This document shows positions 27,091-36,271 of a stretch of 64,000 nt of DNA, one piece after another. The DNA lies in the NCBI GenBank assembly GCA_024234215.1, contig JACKOQ010000003.1, positions 1 to 64,000 of the forward strand, read 5' to 3'. Origin of the DNA: Pseudomonadales bacterium (GTDB lineage: Bacteria > Pseudomonadota > Gammaproteobacteria > Pseudomonadales > UBA5862). The translations under genes and the position numbers were made by a program. Numbering within the stretch: the stretch's first letter is position 1; every line of letters starts with the position of its first letter. The notes beneath the pieces were generated by a model. That model saw only the letters and a list, made by a program, of their open reading frames with translations, did not search any database and was not told where the DNA came from.

Positions 27091-27536
27091 ATCCGTCCCC
27101 TGTCCGAACAGCCCTCGATTTCGCACCAGCGCCCCTTTTCGATCCATTTCAGCCTGATTTCAAGATCGGGTGATGGCAACAGGGGCTCACCCCGCTCCGG
27201 CCATTCGATCAGACATAAGCTATCTTCTCGAAAATAATCCCGAACACCAAGATATTCAAGCTCTTTTTCATCAGCAAGACGATAGAGATCGAAATGATAG
27301 AGCGCCAGTTCGCTCAGCAGATAGGGTTCGACCAAGGTATAGGTTGGACTTTTGACTGCGCCCTGATGCCCCAGGCCATGCAACAGGCCGCGGCTCAGCG
27401 TCGTTTTGCCACTGCCCAGATCACCGCGCAGGAACAGAATCCCCGCAGCGACCACCTCGGCAAGCACCCCGCCCAATCGCAGCGTTGCCGCTTCATCGGG
27501 CAGCAGCAACGTCAGAATGGTGGTTGAATCAGACAT
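27024..27536 (-). CDS. tsaE: TsaE, ATPase of the t6A tRNA-modification complex
   Basis: 170 residues with Walker A GDLGSGKTTLSRG, then KSPTYTLVEPY and YHFDLYRLAD, the standard TsaE order. It works with TsaB, TsaC and TsaD to make N6-threonylcarbamoyladenosine at position 37 of ANN-decoding tRNAs. ATG 27536 is preferred over GTG 27542. It lies between nnr and amiC, the usual gammaproteobacterial neighbourhood. Confidence 0.93.
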   Translation of the reverse strand: MSDSTTILTLLLPDEAATLRLGGVLAEVVAAGILFLRGDLGSGKTTLSRGLLHGLGHQGAVKSPTYTLVEPYLLSELALYHFDLYRLADEKELEYLGVRDYFREDSLCLIEWPERGEPLLPSPDLEIRLKWIEKGRWCEIEGCSDRGRMWLAQLRCNPVVQALAVAAVDD

Positions 27537-27548
27537 GCGCACCCTGCG

Positions 27549-29075
27549 TCAGAGCGGATTGACCCACCGGCGCAGCGGTGCCAGCAGATCGGTGGCCAGC
27601 AGGCCACGCTCGTTGCCGCCGGCGGCTTCGTCACCGGCCATGGCATGGAGCAGCACCCCGGCCCGCGCTGCATCGACCAGCGACAATTGCTGGGCCAACA
27701 GTGCGGCGATGAGTCCGCTCAGCAGATCGCCCATGCCGCCACTGGCCATGCCGGGGTTGCCGGCGGCACAGAGCGCAATCCCGCCACCTACCGCTGCGCT
27801 GGCCACCAGGGTGCCGGCCCCTTTCAGCAGCGCCACACCACCATGACGTTCGGCCAGCTGCTGCACGGCGGCAAAGCGGTCGGCCTCCACCTCGCGGCTG
27901 TCGCAGCCGAGCAGTCGCGCTGCTTCACCCGGGTGGGGTGTCAGGATCCAGTTTTCGCGGTGCACAGGCGTGGCGCGGCGCGCCAGCAGGTTGAGCCCAT
28001 CGGCATCGACGACCAACGGCAGATCGCTGCCAAGCACCCGCTGTACCATCTGCTCGGCCCAGGCATCCTGACCCAGCCCCGGCCCCAGCAGGATCACGGT
28101 CGGCAGCGCCAGCAGCGGCTCCAGATCCTGTCCCGATTCGACCGCGCGCACCATCGCCTCGGGTCGCCGCGCCAGCAGTGCACTCAGGTGCGCCCCGCGC
28201 GTGGCAATCGTCACCAGTCCGGCCCCGGCGCGCAGCGCCGCTTCGGCGGCGATCGACACCGCCCCGCCATAGCCATGGTTGCCGCCGATGATCAGCAGAT
28301 GGCCGAACATCCCCTTGTGGGCGCTGCGCGGCCGGCGCGGTAGCCACTGCGGCAACAGGGTCGATGTGAGCCGCAGCACCGGCTCGCTCTCCAGCTTCTG
28401 ATGGAGCGCTCCAGGCAATTCGAGGTCGGCGAAGCCGAGCAGGCCGCAGTGGTCAGGACCCGCCCCGGTCAACATTCCCCGCTTGGCGGCGATGAAGGCA
28501 ATGGTCAGGTCGGCGCGCACGGCGGCGCCCCACACCCGGCCGGTGTCGGCATCGAGTCCGGAAGGAAGGTCCAGTGCCAGCACCTGCAGCGCGCTCGCGT
28601 TGATCCAGTCGATCACCGCGCGATACTCGGCGCGCGGCTCGCCGCTGAGGCCGGTGCCCAACAGCGCGTCGACGAGCAGATCATGTTGCGTGTCGACCAG
28701 TCGTTCCGCTGCGAAAGGCAACGGTTCGACGCCGGCAGCCACCGCGTTGCGGCAGGCCACCAACGCTTCGCCCCGCAACTGTTCCGCTGCCACCAACGCC
28801 ACCAAGGTGACGCTGAAACCCGCACGCTGCGCCAGTTCGGCCAGCACATACCCATCGCCACCGTTGTTGCCGCCGCCGCAGAATATCAAAAGCCGCCGCG
28901 CCTGCGGCCAGTGGCTGCGCAATACATCGAAGGCGGCACTGCCGGCGCGCCGCATCAACACCGACCCATCGATGCCGGGAAGCTGCTGTGCCAACCGATC
29001 GAGCTGGCGTGACTGCGCTGCCGTATAGAGCAGCGTCGGCAGGGTGTCACGGAATGAGGAGATCGGATCAACCAT
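27549..29075 (-). CDS. nnr: Bifunctional NAD(P)H-hydrate epimerase / ADP-dependent dehydratase
   Basis: 508 residues, two fused domains. The N-terminal YjeF_N epimerase has FCGGGNNGGDGYVLAEL and LDLPSGLDADTGRVWG. The C-terminal ribokinase-like dehydratase has HKGMFGHLLIIGGNHGYGGA, LTPHPGEAARLLG and AAGNPGMASGGMGDLLSG. Together they repair hydrated NAD(P)H. It precedes tsaE by 12 bases and is divergent from queG with a 45-base gap, the same arrangement as in E. coli. Confidence 0.95.
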   Translation of the reverse strand: MVDPISSFRDTLPTLLYTAAQSRQLDRLAQQLPGIDGSVLMRRAGSAAFDVLRSHWPQARRLLIFCGGGNNGGDGYVLAELAQRAGFSVTLVALVAAEQLRGEALVACRNAVAAGVEPLPFAAERLVDTQHDLLVDALLGTGLSGEPRAEYRAVIDWINASALQVLALDLPSGLDADTGRVWGAAVRADLTIAFIAAKRGMLTGAGPDHCGLLGFADLELPGALHQKLESEPVLRLTSTLLPQWLPRRPRSAHKGMFGHLLIIGGNHGYGGAVSIAAEAALRAGAGLVTIATRGAHLSALLARRPEAMVRAVESGQDLEPLLALPTVILLGPGLGQDAWAEQMVQRVLGSDLPLVVDADGLNLLARRATPVHRENWILTPHPGEAARLLGCDSREVEADRFAAVQQLAERHGGVALLKGAGTLVASAAVGGGIALCAAGNPGMASGGMGDLLSGLIAALLAQQLSLVDAARAGVLLHAMAGDEAAGGNERGLLATDLLAPLRRWVNPL

Positions 29076-29120
29076 CGGCAGGCTCGCTTTGGCAGTCAGT
29101 TGGGGCGAGAATTATAACGA

Positions 29121-30209
29121 ATGAAGCCACCCGACCTGCCTCAGGATTACCATCAGCTTGCCGCCCGGATCAAGGCATGGGGCGTTGAACTCGGTTTTCA
29201 GGCCGTCGGCATCGCCGGCATCGAACTGCCTGAAGATGAACAGCACCTGCTCGACTGGCTGCAACGCGGCGATCATGGCGACATGGCCTACATGGCCCAG
29301 CACGGCAGCCGCCGCGGTCGCCCGGCCGAACTGCTGCCGGGCACGCTGAGGGTGATCTCGCTGCGGCTCGACTACCTGCCACCCGGCGTGGCGCTGCAAC
29401 AGACACTCCAGCAGCCGGAGCGGGCCTACATCTCGCGCTATGCGCTGGGACGCGACTACCACAAGCTGATGCGCAAGCGGCTCGCCCAATTGGCGGAACG
29501 GATCAGCAGCGCCATCCCGGCACACCACTATCGGGTCTTCGTCGACAGCGCGCCAGTGCTGGAGAAGGCTCTGGCGGTGCAGGCCGGGCTGGGCTGGATC
29601 GGCAAGAACACGCTGCTGTTGAACCGCCATGCCGGCTCCTGGTTCTTTCTTGGCGAGATCTACACCAACCTGCCGCTGCCGCTCGACCCACCCACCGGCA
29701 AGGGCCACTGCGGAAGCTGTCGTGCCTGCCTCGACATCTGCCCGACCCAAGCCTTTCGCGCACCCTATCAGCTCGATGCGCGCCGCTGCATCTCCTATCT
29801 GACCATCGAATCGAAGGGTCCGATTCCGCTCGAATTGCGGCCACTGATCGGCAACCGGGTCTTTGGCTGCGATGACTGCCAGCTGGTCTGCCCGTGGAAC
29901 CGCTATGCGCGGCCCACCAACGAGCGTGACTTTCTGCCGCGCCATGGACTGGAGCAGGCCCAGCTGCTCGAGCTCTTCGCCTGGGATGAGGCCAGCTACC
30001 TGGCCCGCAGCGAAGGTTCACCGTTGCGCCGGATCGGCCATGCCGGCTTCTTGCGCAATCTGGCGGTTGCGCTCGGCAACCTGTTGCGCCAGACCCCATC
30101 GCCGTTGCTACAGCAGCAGATCATCCAGCAACTGAATGCGCGCAGCGATCATCCGAGCGCGCTGGTGCGCGAACATGTCCAGTGGGCCTTGGCACAGCAG
30201 CAGCGCTGA
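29121..30209 (+). CDS. queG: QueG, epoxyqueuosine reductase
   Basis: 362 residues. Two [4Fe-4S] motifs are visible: CGSCRACLDICP and CDDCQLVCPWN, plus the conserved VDSAPVLEKALAVQAGLGWIGKN (cobalamin-proximal region) and a C-terminal HEAT-like helical tail. It performs the last step of queuosine synthesis, reducing epoxyqueuosine in tRNA. It converges with cysS, whose stop is 3 bases away. Confidence 0.95.
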   Translation: MKPPDLPQDYHQLAARIKAWGVELGFQAVGIAGIELPEDEQHLLDWLQRGDHGDMAYMAQHGSRRGRPAELLPGTLRVISLRLDYLPPGVALQQTLQQPERAYISRYALGRDYHKLMRKRLAQLAERISSAIPAHHYRVFVDSAPVLEKALAVQAGLGWIGKNTLLLNRHAGSWFFLGEIYTNLPLPLDPPTGKGHCGSCRACLDICPTQAFRAPYQLDARRCISYLTIESKGPIPLELRPLIGNRVFGCDDCQLVCPWNRYARPTNERDFLPRHGLEQAQLLELFAWDEASYLARSEGSPLRRIGHAGFLRNLAVALGNLLRQTPSPLLQQQIIQQLNARSDHPSALVREHVQWALAQQQR

Positions 30210-30212
30210 ACC

Positions 30213-31592
30213 TCAGGCGCGTCGCCACTGGGTGCCGTCGCGGCCATCGTCGAGCAGGATGCCCGCCTGTTCGAGCTGGGCACGAAGCTGATCGGCCAGC
30301 GGCCAGTCGCGCGCGTGCCGCGCCTGATTGCGCGCCTCGACCAGCGCATTGATCTCGCCGTCATCGAGTCCATCACGCGGGCTGCCTTGCAGGAACTGCT
30401 CGGGCGGCTGTTGCAACAGACCGAGCAACCCGCCCAACTGCCGCAACTGTGCGGCCAGCGCCGTCGCGCTCTCGCCATCCGCGCGGTTCAGTGCCCGGGT
30501 CAGTTCGTGCAACACCGCCAGCGCCTCGGGCGTGTTGAAGTCGTCGCGCATCGCGGCATGAAAACGTTCTGCATAGTCGTTGTCGGCCATCGTCAGCACG
30601 GCTGCAACCGATTGACCGCGCAACGCGGTGTAGAAGCGCTCCAGCGCCTGCCGCGCACCGCGCAGCGACTCTTCGCTGTAGTTGATCGGGCTGCGGTAGT
30701 GGCTGGCCAGCAGCAGATAGCGAATCACCTCGGGCTGATGCTGTTGCAGCAACTGCCGGATGGTGAAGAAATTGCCGAGCGATTTCGACATCTTTTCGTC
30801 ATTGACCCGCACCGGACCGACATGCAGCCAGTAGCGGGCAAAAGGCTTGCCAGTCGCACCTTCCGACTGGGCAATCTCGTTCTCATGGTGCGGAAATTTC
30901 AGATCGGGCCCGCCACCGTGCATGTCGAAAGTCTCACCCAGCGCGCAGATCGACATCGCCGAACATTCGATGTGCCAGCCCGGACGACCGGCACCCCAGG
31001 GCGAATCCCAACTGGCTTCGCCCGGCTTGGCCGCCTTCCACAGAGCGAAATCGAGCGGATCCTCCTTGGCCTCGCCCACCTCGATGCGGGCACCCACCTG
31101 CAGCTCCTCGAGGTTGCGCTTGCTCAGCCGGCCATAATCGGCAAAGCGGCGCACCCGATAGTAGACATCGCCGTTGCTGGCCAGATAGCCATAGCCCCGC
31201 TCGATCAGCCGGTTGATCAGCGCGATGATCTGATCGATGTGGTGGGTGGCGCGCGGCTCGCTGTCGACCGGCAGGACGCCGAGCGCGGCCTCGTCTTCAT
31301 GCATCGCGGTGATGAAGCGGTCGGTCAACGCCGTGAAGGGTTCACCATTTTCGGCGGCACGGGCGAAGATCTTGTCATCCAGATCGGTGATGTTGCGAAT
31401 GTAGCTCACCTGGTAACCGATGCTGCGCAGGTAACGCACGATCACATCAAAGGCCACCATCACCCGGGCATGGCCCAGATGACAGTAGTCATAGACGGTC
31501 ATGCCGCAGACATAGAGGCCGATCTTGCCCGGTTGCAGTGGTTGGAACGGCTCTTTGTGCCCGCTCAGCGAATTGTGGAGGGTGAAGTGCAT
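30213..31592 (-). CDS. cysS: Cysteinyl-tRNA synthetase
   Basis: 459 residues, the E. coli length. Zinc and active-site landmarks are YVCGMTVYDYCHLGHARV (HIGH-type motif HLGH with the first zinc cysteine), WHIECSAMS, and the KMSKS motif in NDEKMSKSLG. ATG 31592 (MHFTLHN) is chosen; the frame is open 63 bases further upstream without family-like sequence. Divergent from ppiB, with a 130-base shared promoter region, as in many gammaproteobacteria. Confidence 0.96.
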   Translation of the reverse strand: MHFTLHNSLSGHKEPFQPLQPGKIGLYVCGMTVYDYCHLGHARVMVAFDVIVRYLRSIGYQVSYIRNITDLDDKIFARAAENGEPFTALTDRFITAMHEDEAALGVLPVDSEPRATHHIDQIIALINRLIERGYGYLASNGDVYYRVRRFADYGRLSKRNLEELQVGARIEVGEAKEDPLDFALWKAAKPGEASWDSPWGAGRPGWHIECSAMSICALGETFDMHGGGPDLKFPHHENEIAQSEGATGKPFARYWLHVGPVRVNDEKMSKSLGNFFTIRQLLQQHQPEVIRYLLLASHYRSPINYSEESLRGARQALERFYTALRGQSVAAVLTMADNDYAERFHAAMRDDFNTPEALAVLHELTRALNRADGESATALAAQLRQLGGLLGLLQQPPEQFLQGSPRDGLDDGEINALVEARNQARHARDWPLADQLRAQLEQAGILLDDGRDGTQWRRA

Positions 31593-31722
31593 CGGTTGGC
31601 CAGGTTGGTGCGTAACAAGTAGGCGGTTATTATACGTGGCTTCGTCGCACTCCATGCGCCCGGCAGACGCCCAGCCGTCGGCCGACTTACGTCAATCCCT
31701 CCATCTGCGCGGAACCATTGCC

Positions 31723-32223
31723 ATGACCCAAGTCGTCCTGCACACCAACCATGGTCAGATCACCCTGGCCCTCGATGCCGAAGCGGCACCGCTGACCGTC
31801 GCCAACTTCGTCGACTATGTCAAAAGCGACTTCTACAACGGCACCCTGTTCCACCGGGTGATCGACAACTTCATGATCCAGGGCGGTGGCATGGATGCCG
31901 AGATGAAACAGAAACCGACCCGCGATCCGGTCGACAACGAAGCCAACAACGGACTGAAAAACCTGCGTGGCACCATCGCCATGGCCCGCACCAGCGATCC
32001 GCACTCCGCCACCGCCCAGTTCTTCATCAATGTCACCGACAACGCCTTTCTCGACCACACCGCGCCGACCCGACAGGGCTGGGGCTACTGTGTCTTCGGC
32101 AAGGTGACCGAAGGTCTGGAGGTGGTCGATGCCATCAAGGTGGTCAAGACCGGCATGAAGGGCATGCATGGCGATGTGCCGCTCGAAGCGGTGCTGATCG
32201 AGCGGGCCGAGATCGTCGGATAA
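31723..32223 (+). CDS. ppiB: PpiB, cytoplasmic cyclophilin peptidyl-prolyl isomerase
   Basis: 166 residues with no signal peptide, so the cytoplasmic form. Cyclophilin signatures FHRVIDNFMIQGGG and ATAQFFINVTDNAFLD are intact, including the catalytic Arg in FHRVI. It catalyses cis-trans isomerisation at proline. lpxH begins 9 bases after its stop, so they form a two-gene operon divergent from cysS. Confidence 0.95.
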   Translation: MTQVVLHTNHGQITLALDAEAAPLTVANFVDYVKSDFYNGTLFHRVIDNFMIQGGGMDAEMKQKPTRDPVDNEANNGLKNLRGTIAMARTSDPHSATAQFFINVTDNAFLDHTAPTRQGWGYCVFGKVTEGLEVVDAIKVVKTGMKGMHGDVPLEAVLIERAEIVG

Positions 32224-32231
32224 CCGGGCCG

Positions 32232-32960
32232 ATGGCCAGCCTCTTCATCTCCGACCTGCATCTGCAACCGGAAAACCCCAGCGTAACGGCGGCGTTCCGG
32301 CGCTTTCTCGATGAGACCGCGAGCCAGGCCGAAGCGCTCTACATTCTGGGCGACCTGTTCGATGACTGGGTCGGCGATGACGATGACAACCCCTTCTATC
32401 TGGCCGTGCTCGACGACCTGCGGCGGCTGCACGATCGCGGCGTTGCCCTGTTCTTTCTGCATGGCAATCGCGATTTTCTGATCGGTGCCGGTTTTGCCAG
32501 CACCACCGGCGCCACCCTGCTGCCCGACCCGGTTCGGATCGAACTGCACGGCCATGCGCTGCTGCTGGCCCACGGCGACGGCTTCTGCACCCAGGATCAG
32601 GAGTACATGGCGTTTCGCCAGCTGCTGCGCGATCCGCAGTGGCAGCGGCAGGCGCTGGAGAAACCGCTGGCCGAGCGGCGTGCCATCGCTGCCCAGCTCC
32701 ACCAGATCAGCCAAGAGCGCAACCAGCAGAAGGCGAGCGAGATCATGGATGTCTCACCGGACGAGGTGGTCAGGGTGATGGAAGAGAATCGGGCCAGCTT
32801 GCTGATTCATGGCCACACCCACCGGCCGGACATCCACCCGCTCCGGCTGGCGCATGGCGATGCAGTGCGGCTGGTATTGGGCGACTGGGCGCGCTCGGGC
32901 TGGTTCGCCCGGCTCGATGAGTCGGGCTACTGGCTGATCGACTTCCCGATCACCGCCTGA
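32232..32960 (+). CDS. lpxH: LpxH, UDP-2,3-diacylglucosamine pyrophosphatase
   Basis: 242 residues of the calcineurin-like phosphoesterase fold: SDLHLQ (D-x-H), LGDLFDDWVGDD (GDxxD), LHGNRDFLIG (GNRD), AHGDG and HGHTHRPD. It hydrolyses UDP-2,3-diacylglucosamine to lipid X in lipid A synthesis, confirming a Gram-negative envelope. Its last 34 bases overlap the convergent miaE gene. Confidence 0.95.
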   Translation: MASLFISDLHLQPENPSVTAAFRRFLDETASQAEALYILGDLFDDWVGDDDDNPFYLAVLDDLRRLHDRGVALFFLHGNRDFLIGAGFASTTGATLLPDPVRIELHGHALLLAHGDGFCTQDQEYMAFRQLLRDPQWQRQALEKPLAERRAIAAQLHQISQERNQQKASEIMDVSPDEVVRVMEENRASLLIHGHTHRPDIHPLRLAHGDAVRLVLGDWARSGWFARLDESGYWLIDFPITA

Positions 32961-33586
32961 TCCGGCGACAGTGGCACACCGCTGTGAAAGCGCAATTGCG
33001 CTGACTCACGCTCGATCAGACGACGCTCCTGCTGCAGGAACTCCTCGACACGCGCCTCGATCGGCTCGCCGGCATGCTGGCGGGCCAGATCGAGATAGTC
33101 CTGATAGTGCCGCGCCTCGGAACGCAGCAGCGAACGGTAGAAGTGGCCCAGCTCAGCATCGAGGTGGGGGGCCAGGCGGGCAAAGCGTTCGCAGGAGCGC
33201 GCTTCGATCACCGCACCCACGATCAGCAGGTCAACCAGTCGCCCCGGCTCCTGCCGTCGCACGCCCTGATGCAGCAGTGCGGCATAGTCACCAGCCGGCA
33301 GATGCTGGTAGTGGATGCCACGCTGCGTCATCAGCGCCAGCACCTGTTCGAAGTGCAGCAGCTCCTCACGTGCCAACTGCGCCATCTTGCTCATCAGCTG
33401 CGGATGCTCGACATAACGGAACAGCAGATTGAGCGCGCTCGAAGCGGCTTTCTTTTCGCAGTTGGCATGGTCGATCAGCAGAAGGTCGAGCTGCCCGGTG
33501 GCGGCATCGATCCAGCGTTGCGGGGTCGGACAGTGGAGCCAACGGTTGATCCGATCGATCTGGCTGCTGCGCTTTTCCAAAGCCAT
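32927..33586 (-). CDS. miaE: MiaE, tRNA-(ms2io6A) hydroxylase
   Basis: 219 residues, a ferritin-like diiron helical bundle. Iron ligands are visible as LIDHANCEKKAASSA (E-x-x-H-type helix), REELLHFEQVL and IEARSCERFA...SEARHYQDY. It hydroxylates the isopentenyl group of ms2i6A37 in tRNA, an oxygen-dependent step. The gene lies just downstream (in its own direction) of nothing else; three tRNA genes sit 43 bases upstream on the same strand. Tail-to-tail overlap with lpxH. Confidence 0.92.
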   Translation of the reverse strand: MALEKRSSQIDRINRWLHCPTPQRWIDAATGQLDLLLIDHANCEKKAASSALNLLFRYVEHPQLMSKMAQLAREELLHFEQVLALMTQRGIHYQHLPAGDYAALLHQGVRRQEPGRLVDLLIVGAVIEARSCERFARLAPHLDAELGHFYRSLLRSEARHYQDYLDLARQHAGEPIEARVEEFLQQERRLIERESAQLRFHSGVPLSPDQAVIGKSISQ

Positions 33587-33628
33587 TCCAGCGATTGAGC
33601 AATGACGAAGGCGATCTGAGGTGGAAAA

Positions 33629-33705
33629 TGGGGTGGGCGATGGGGATTGAACCCACGACCACAGGAATCACAATCCTGTGCTCTACCAACTGAGCTACGC
33701 CCACC
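33629..33705 (-). tRNA. tRNA-His (anticodon GTG)
   Basis: The minus strand folds as a tRNA with acceptor GGTGGGC paired to GCCCACC, which includes the extra G-1 opposite C73 typical of tRNA-His. The anticodon loop holds GTG within GGATTGTGATTCC, the T arm is GTGGGTTCAATCCCCAT, and CCA is encoded. First-listed of a cluster of three minus-strand tRNAs. Confidence 0.95.
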
Positions 33706-33723
33706 ATAGAACTGCAATCCGCG

Positions 33724-33800
33724 TGGCACGCCCGGCAGGAATCGAACCTGCAACCTACGGCTTAGAAGGCCGTTGCTCTATCCGATTGAGCTACAGGCGC
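33724..33800 (-). tRNA. tRNA-Arg (anticodon TCT)
   Basis: Cloverleaf on the minus strand with acceptor GCGCCTG/CGGGCGT (two G-U pairs), D arm TAGCTCAATCGGATAGAGCA, anticodon stem ACGGC/GCCGT with loop CTTCTAA giving TCT, T arm with GGTTCGATTCC, and CCA encoded. It reads AGA/AGG arginine codons. It lies 18 bases from tRNA-His. Confidence 0.94.
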
Positions 33801-33826
33801 TCCTGACACGGACCTCTGCGGAAAAT

Positions 33827-33903
33827 TGGTCGGGGTAGAGAGATTTGAACTCCCGACATCCTGCTCCCAAAGCAGGCGCGCTACCAGACTGCGCTATACC
33901 CCG
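33827..33903 (-). tRNA. tRNA-Pro (anticodon TGG)
   Basis: Minus-strand cloverleaf, acceptor CGGGGTA/TACCCCG, anticodon stem CCTGC/GCAGG with loop TTTGGGA giving TGG, T arm AGTTCAAATCT, discriminator A and encoded CCA. It heads the Pro-Arg-His cluster, a set commonly found together in gammaproteobacteria. Confidence 0.95.
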
Positions 33904-34056
33904 AAACTCAACGCTTGCCGATCGTTGAAGAGCGCGAATCATACGCAGCGACCCCTGTTGCGTCAATGCCGGACAAAACAGCGTCAACCCGATCGACTTG
34001 CCATCTGCACAGTGGGAGGATAGCCGCTGACCAGCGGCAATTTGAGGCTGACATCG

Positions 34057-34827
34057 ATGACAACACCCCCCGACACCCCGACGGTGGCGCTCTTCGTCAC
34101 CTGTCTGGTCGACCTGTTCCGCCCCAGCGTGGCCCATGCCGCAATCGAACTGCTCGAAGCCGCCGGTTGCCGGGTCGAGGTGCCCAGCGCACAGACCTGC
34201 TGCGGTCAACCAGCGTTCAATGCCGGCGACCGCCGCACCGCACGCCGGCTGGCCAGCCAGCTGCTGGAGGCCTTTGCCGGCTACGACCATGTGGTGGCCC
34301 CCTCCGGCTCCTGCATCGGCATGTGGAGACAGTTTCCGGATCTGTTTGCCGAGGATGATCCGCGTCACCAGCAGGCACTACAGCGACAGCAGAGCTGCCA
34401 CGAACTGTCGCAGTTTCTGGTCGAAGTGCGCGGCTATCGTCCACCGCCGCTGGATGGCGCGCCCACCTTCACCTATCACGACAGCTGCGCCGGCCTGCGC
34501 GAACTGGGCATTCGCACGCAGCCACGACAACTGCTGGCCGAGCGCGGTGCGACCCTGGTCGAGATGCCGAACGCAGAGGTCTGCTGCGGTTTTGGAGGCA
34601 CCTTCTGCAACAAGTTCGACACCATTTCCAACCAGATGGTGAGCCACAAGGTCGAGGCCGCCGTGGCCTCGACCGCGCCGCTGCTGCTGGCAGGCGATCT
34701 GGGCTGCCTGCTCAACATCGCCGGCAAGGTGCGGCGCGAAGGTGTCGCGCTGGAGTGCCGTCATTTTGCCGAGGTGCTGGCCGACCAACTGCATCGGCCG
34801 GCCATCGGCCAACCGCAACCGGAGTAA
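34057..34827 (+). CDS. lutA: LutA-type (Fe-S)-binding subunit of the L-lactate oxidation complex
   Basis: 256 residues made of two CCG-domain repeats: the first with TCCGQPAFNAGD, the second with VCCGFGGTFCNKFD, the cysteine-rich motifs of the heterodisulfide-reductase D/GlpC/LutA group. ATG 34057 has TTGAGG about 9 bases upstream. It starts a five-gene operon (lutA, lutB, lutC, methyltransferase, persulfide dioxygenase). LutABC oxidises L-lactate to pyruvate; the subunit also resembles glycolate-oxidase iron-sulfur proteins, but lutB and lutC beside it settle the assignment. Confidence 0.9.
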   Translation: MTTPPDTPTVALFVTCLVDLFRPSVAHAAIELLEAAGCRVEVPSAQTCCGQPAFNAGDRRTARRLASQLLEAFAGYDHVVAPSGSCIGMWRQFPDLFAEDDPRHQQALQRQQSCHELSQFLVEVRGYRPPPLDGAPTFTYHDSCAGLRELGIRTQPRQLLAERGATLVEMPNAEVCCGFGGTFCNKFDTISNQMVSHKVEAAVASTAPLLLAGDLGCLLNIAGKVRREGVALECRHFAEVLADQLHRPAIGQPQPE

Positions 34828-34831
34828 GAGG

Positions 34832-36271
34832 ATGCAGAACCACAGCCATGAGTTCGACAACCTGATCGGCCGGGCGCTCGATGACACGCAGCTCCGCCAG
34901 TCGCTCAGCCTGCTGCGCTTCGGCCTGTCGTTCACCCGCAGCCGCGCCATGGCCGAACTGCCGGAGTTCGACCAATTGCGTGACCAGGCCGTGGCGATCA
35001 AAAATCACACGCTGAACCATCTCGATTTCTATCTCGAACGGCTCGAGCAGCAGGTCAAGGCGGCCGGCGGTGAGGTCTGCTGGGCGGTCGATGCCGCGGC
35101 GGCCAGTCAGACCATCCTCGACCTCTGCCGACGCCACGGCGTGCGCAACGTCACCAAGGGCAAGTCGATGATGACCGAGGAGATCGACCTCAATGCCCGC
35201 CTGGAGGCCGCCGGCATCCAGGTCAAGGAGACCGACCTCGGCGAATATGTGCTGCAACTGCGCGACGAAGCCCCCAGCCACATCGTCGGGCCGGCGATTC
35301 ACCTCACCGTCGATCAGGTGGCCGACACCTTCCACCAGCATCACCGTGCCCACGGCTTCGAAGCGCGCACCACCGAAATTCCGCAGATGATGCGCGAGGC
35401 GCGTACCGTGCTGCGCAAGCATTTTCTCGAAGCCGACATGGGCATCACCGGCGCCAACTTTCTGATCGCCGAACAGGGCAGCGCGATGATCGTCACCAAC
35501 GAGGGCAATGGTGACCTGACCGCCGTGCTGCCACGGGTCCACGTGGTGGTGGCCGGCATCGACAAGGTGGTGCCGACGCTGGAGGATGCCTCGACCCTGC
35601 TGCGGCTGCTGACCCGTTCGGCCACCGGCCAGGAGTGCGCGGTCTACACCACCTTTTTCACCGGCGCCAAACGCAGTGGCGACACCGACGGTCCCGAGGC
35701 CTTCTATCTGGTGCTGGTCGACAACGGCCGCAGCCAGATGCTCGGCAGCGAACTGAAGGAAATGCTGCGCTGCATCCGCTGCGGGGCCTGCATGAACCAC
35801 TGCCCGGTCTACGGCGAAATTGGCGGGCAGGCCTACGGCTCGGTCTACCCCGGCCCGATGGGCGCCGTGCTGACGCCGGCACTGGTGGGCCTCGAACGGG
35901 CCCATCGCCTGCCGAATGCCTCGACCTTCTGCGGCAAGTGCGAAGAGGTCTGCCCGGTCAGAATCCCGCTGCCCAAGCTGATGCGCCACTGGCGCGAGCA
36001 GGGTTTCGAGCGCCAGCTCGAACCGCTGTCGTTCCGCTTCGGCCTGTCGCTCTGGAGCTGGGTGGCGCGCCATCCGCCGCTCTACCGGCTGCTCACCTCG
36101 CTCAGTGTCAAGCTGCTGAACCGCCTGGGCCGCCGGCAGGGCTATCTGCGCCGCCTGCCACTCGGCCGCGGCTGGCTGGCCTGGCGCGACCTGCCGGCGC
36201 CACAACAGCAGACCTTCTTTGCCTCGTGGGAGGCCAAACAGAACCGCGGCCGAGGAGCGTCCGATGTCTGA
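34832..36271 (+). CDS. lutB: LutB-type iron-sulfur subunit of the L-lactate oxidation complex
   Basis: 479 residues. An N-terminal LUD domain (KGKSMMTEEIDLNARLEAAG, IHLTVDQVADTF, GITGANFLIAEQGSAMIVTNEGN) is followed by two 4Fe-4S clusters CIRCGACMNHCPVYG and CGKCEEVCPVRIPLPKL and a C-terminal membrane-proximal tail. ATG 34832 lies 4 bases after the lutA stop with AAGAGG as the ribosome site. Its last 8 bases overlap lutC. Confidence 0.92.
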   Translation: MQNHSHEFDNLIGRALDDTQLRQSLSLLRFGLSFTRSRAMAELPEFDQLRDQAVAIKNHTLNHLDFYLERLEQQVKAAGGEVCWAVDAAAASQTILDLCRRHGVRNVTKGKSMMTEEIDLNARLEAAGIQVKETDLGEYVLQLRDEAPSHIVGPAIHLTVDQVADTFHQHHRAHGFEARTTEIPQMMREARTVLRKHFLEADMGITGANFLIAEQGSAMIVTNEGNGDLTAVLPRVHVVVAGIDKVVPTLEDASTLLRLLTRSATGQECAVYTTFFTGAKRSGDTDGPEAFYLVLVDNGRSQMLGSELKEMLRCIRCGACMNHCPVYGEIGGQAYGSVYPGPMGAVLTPALVGLERAHRLPNASTFCGKCEEVCPVRIPLPKLMRHWREQGFERQLEPLSFRFGLSLWSWVARHPPLYRLLTSLSVKLLNRLGRRQGYLRRLPLGRGWLAWRDLPAPQQQTFFASWEAKQNRGRGASDV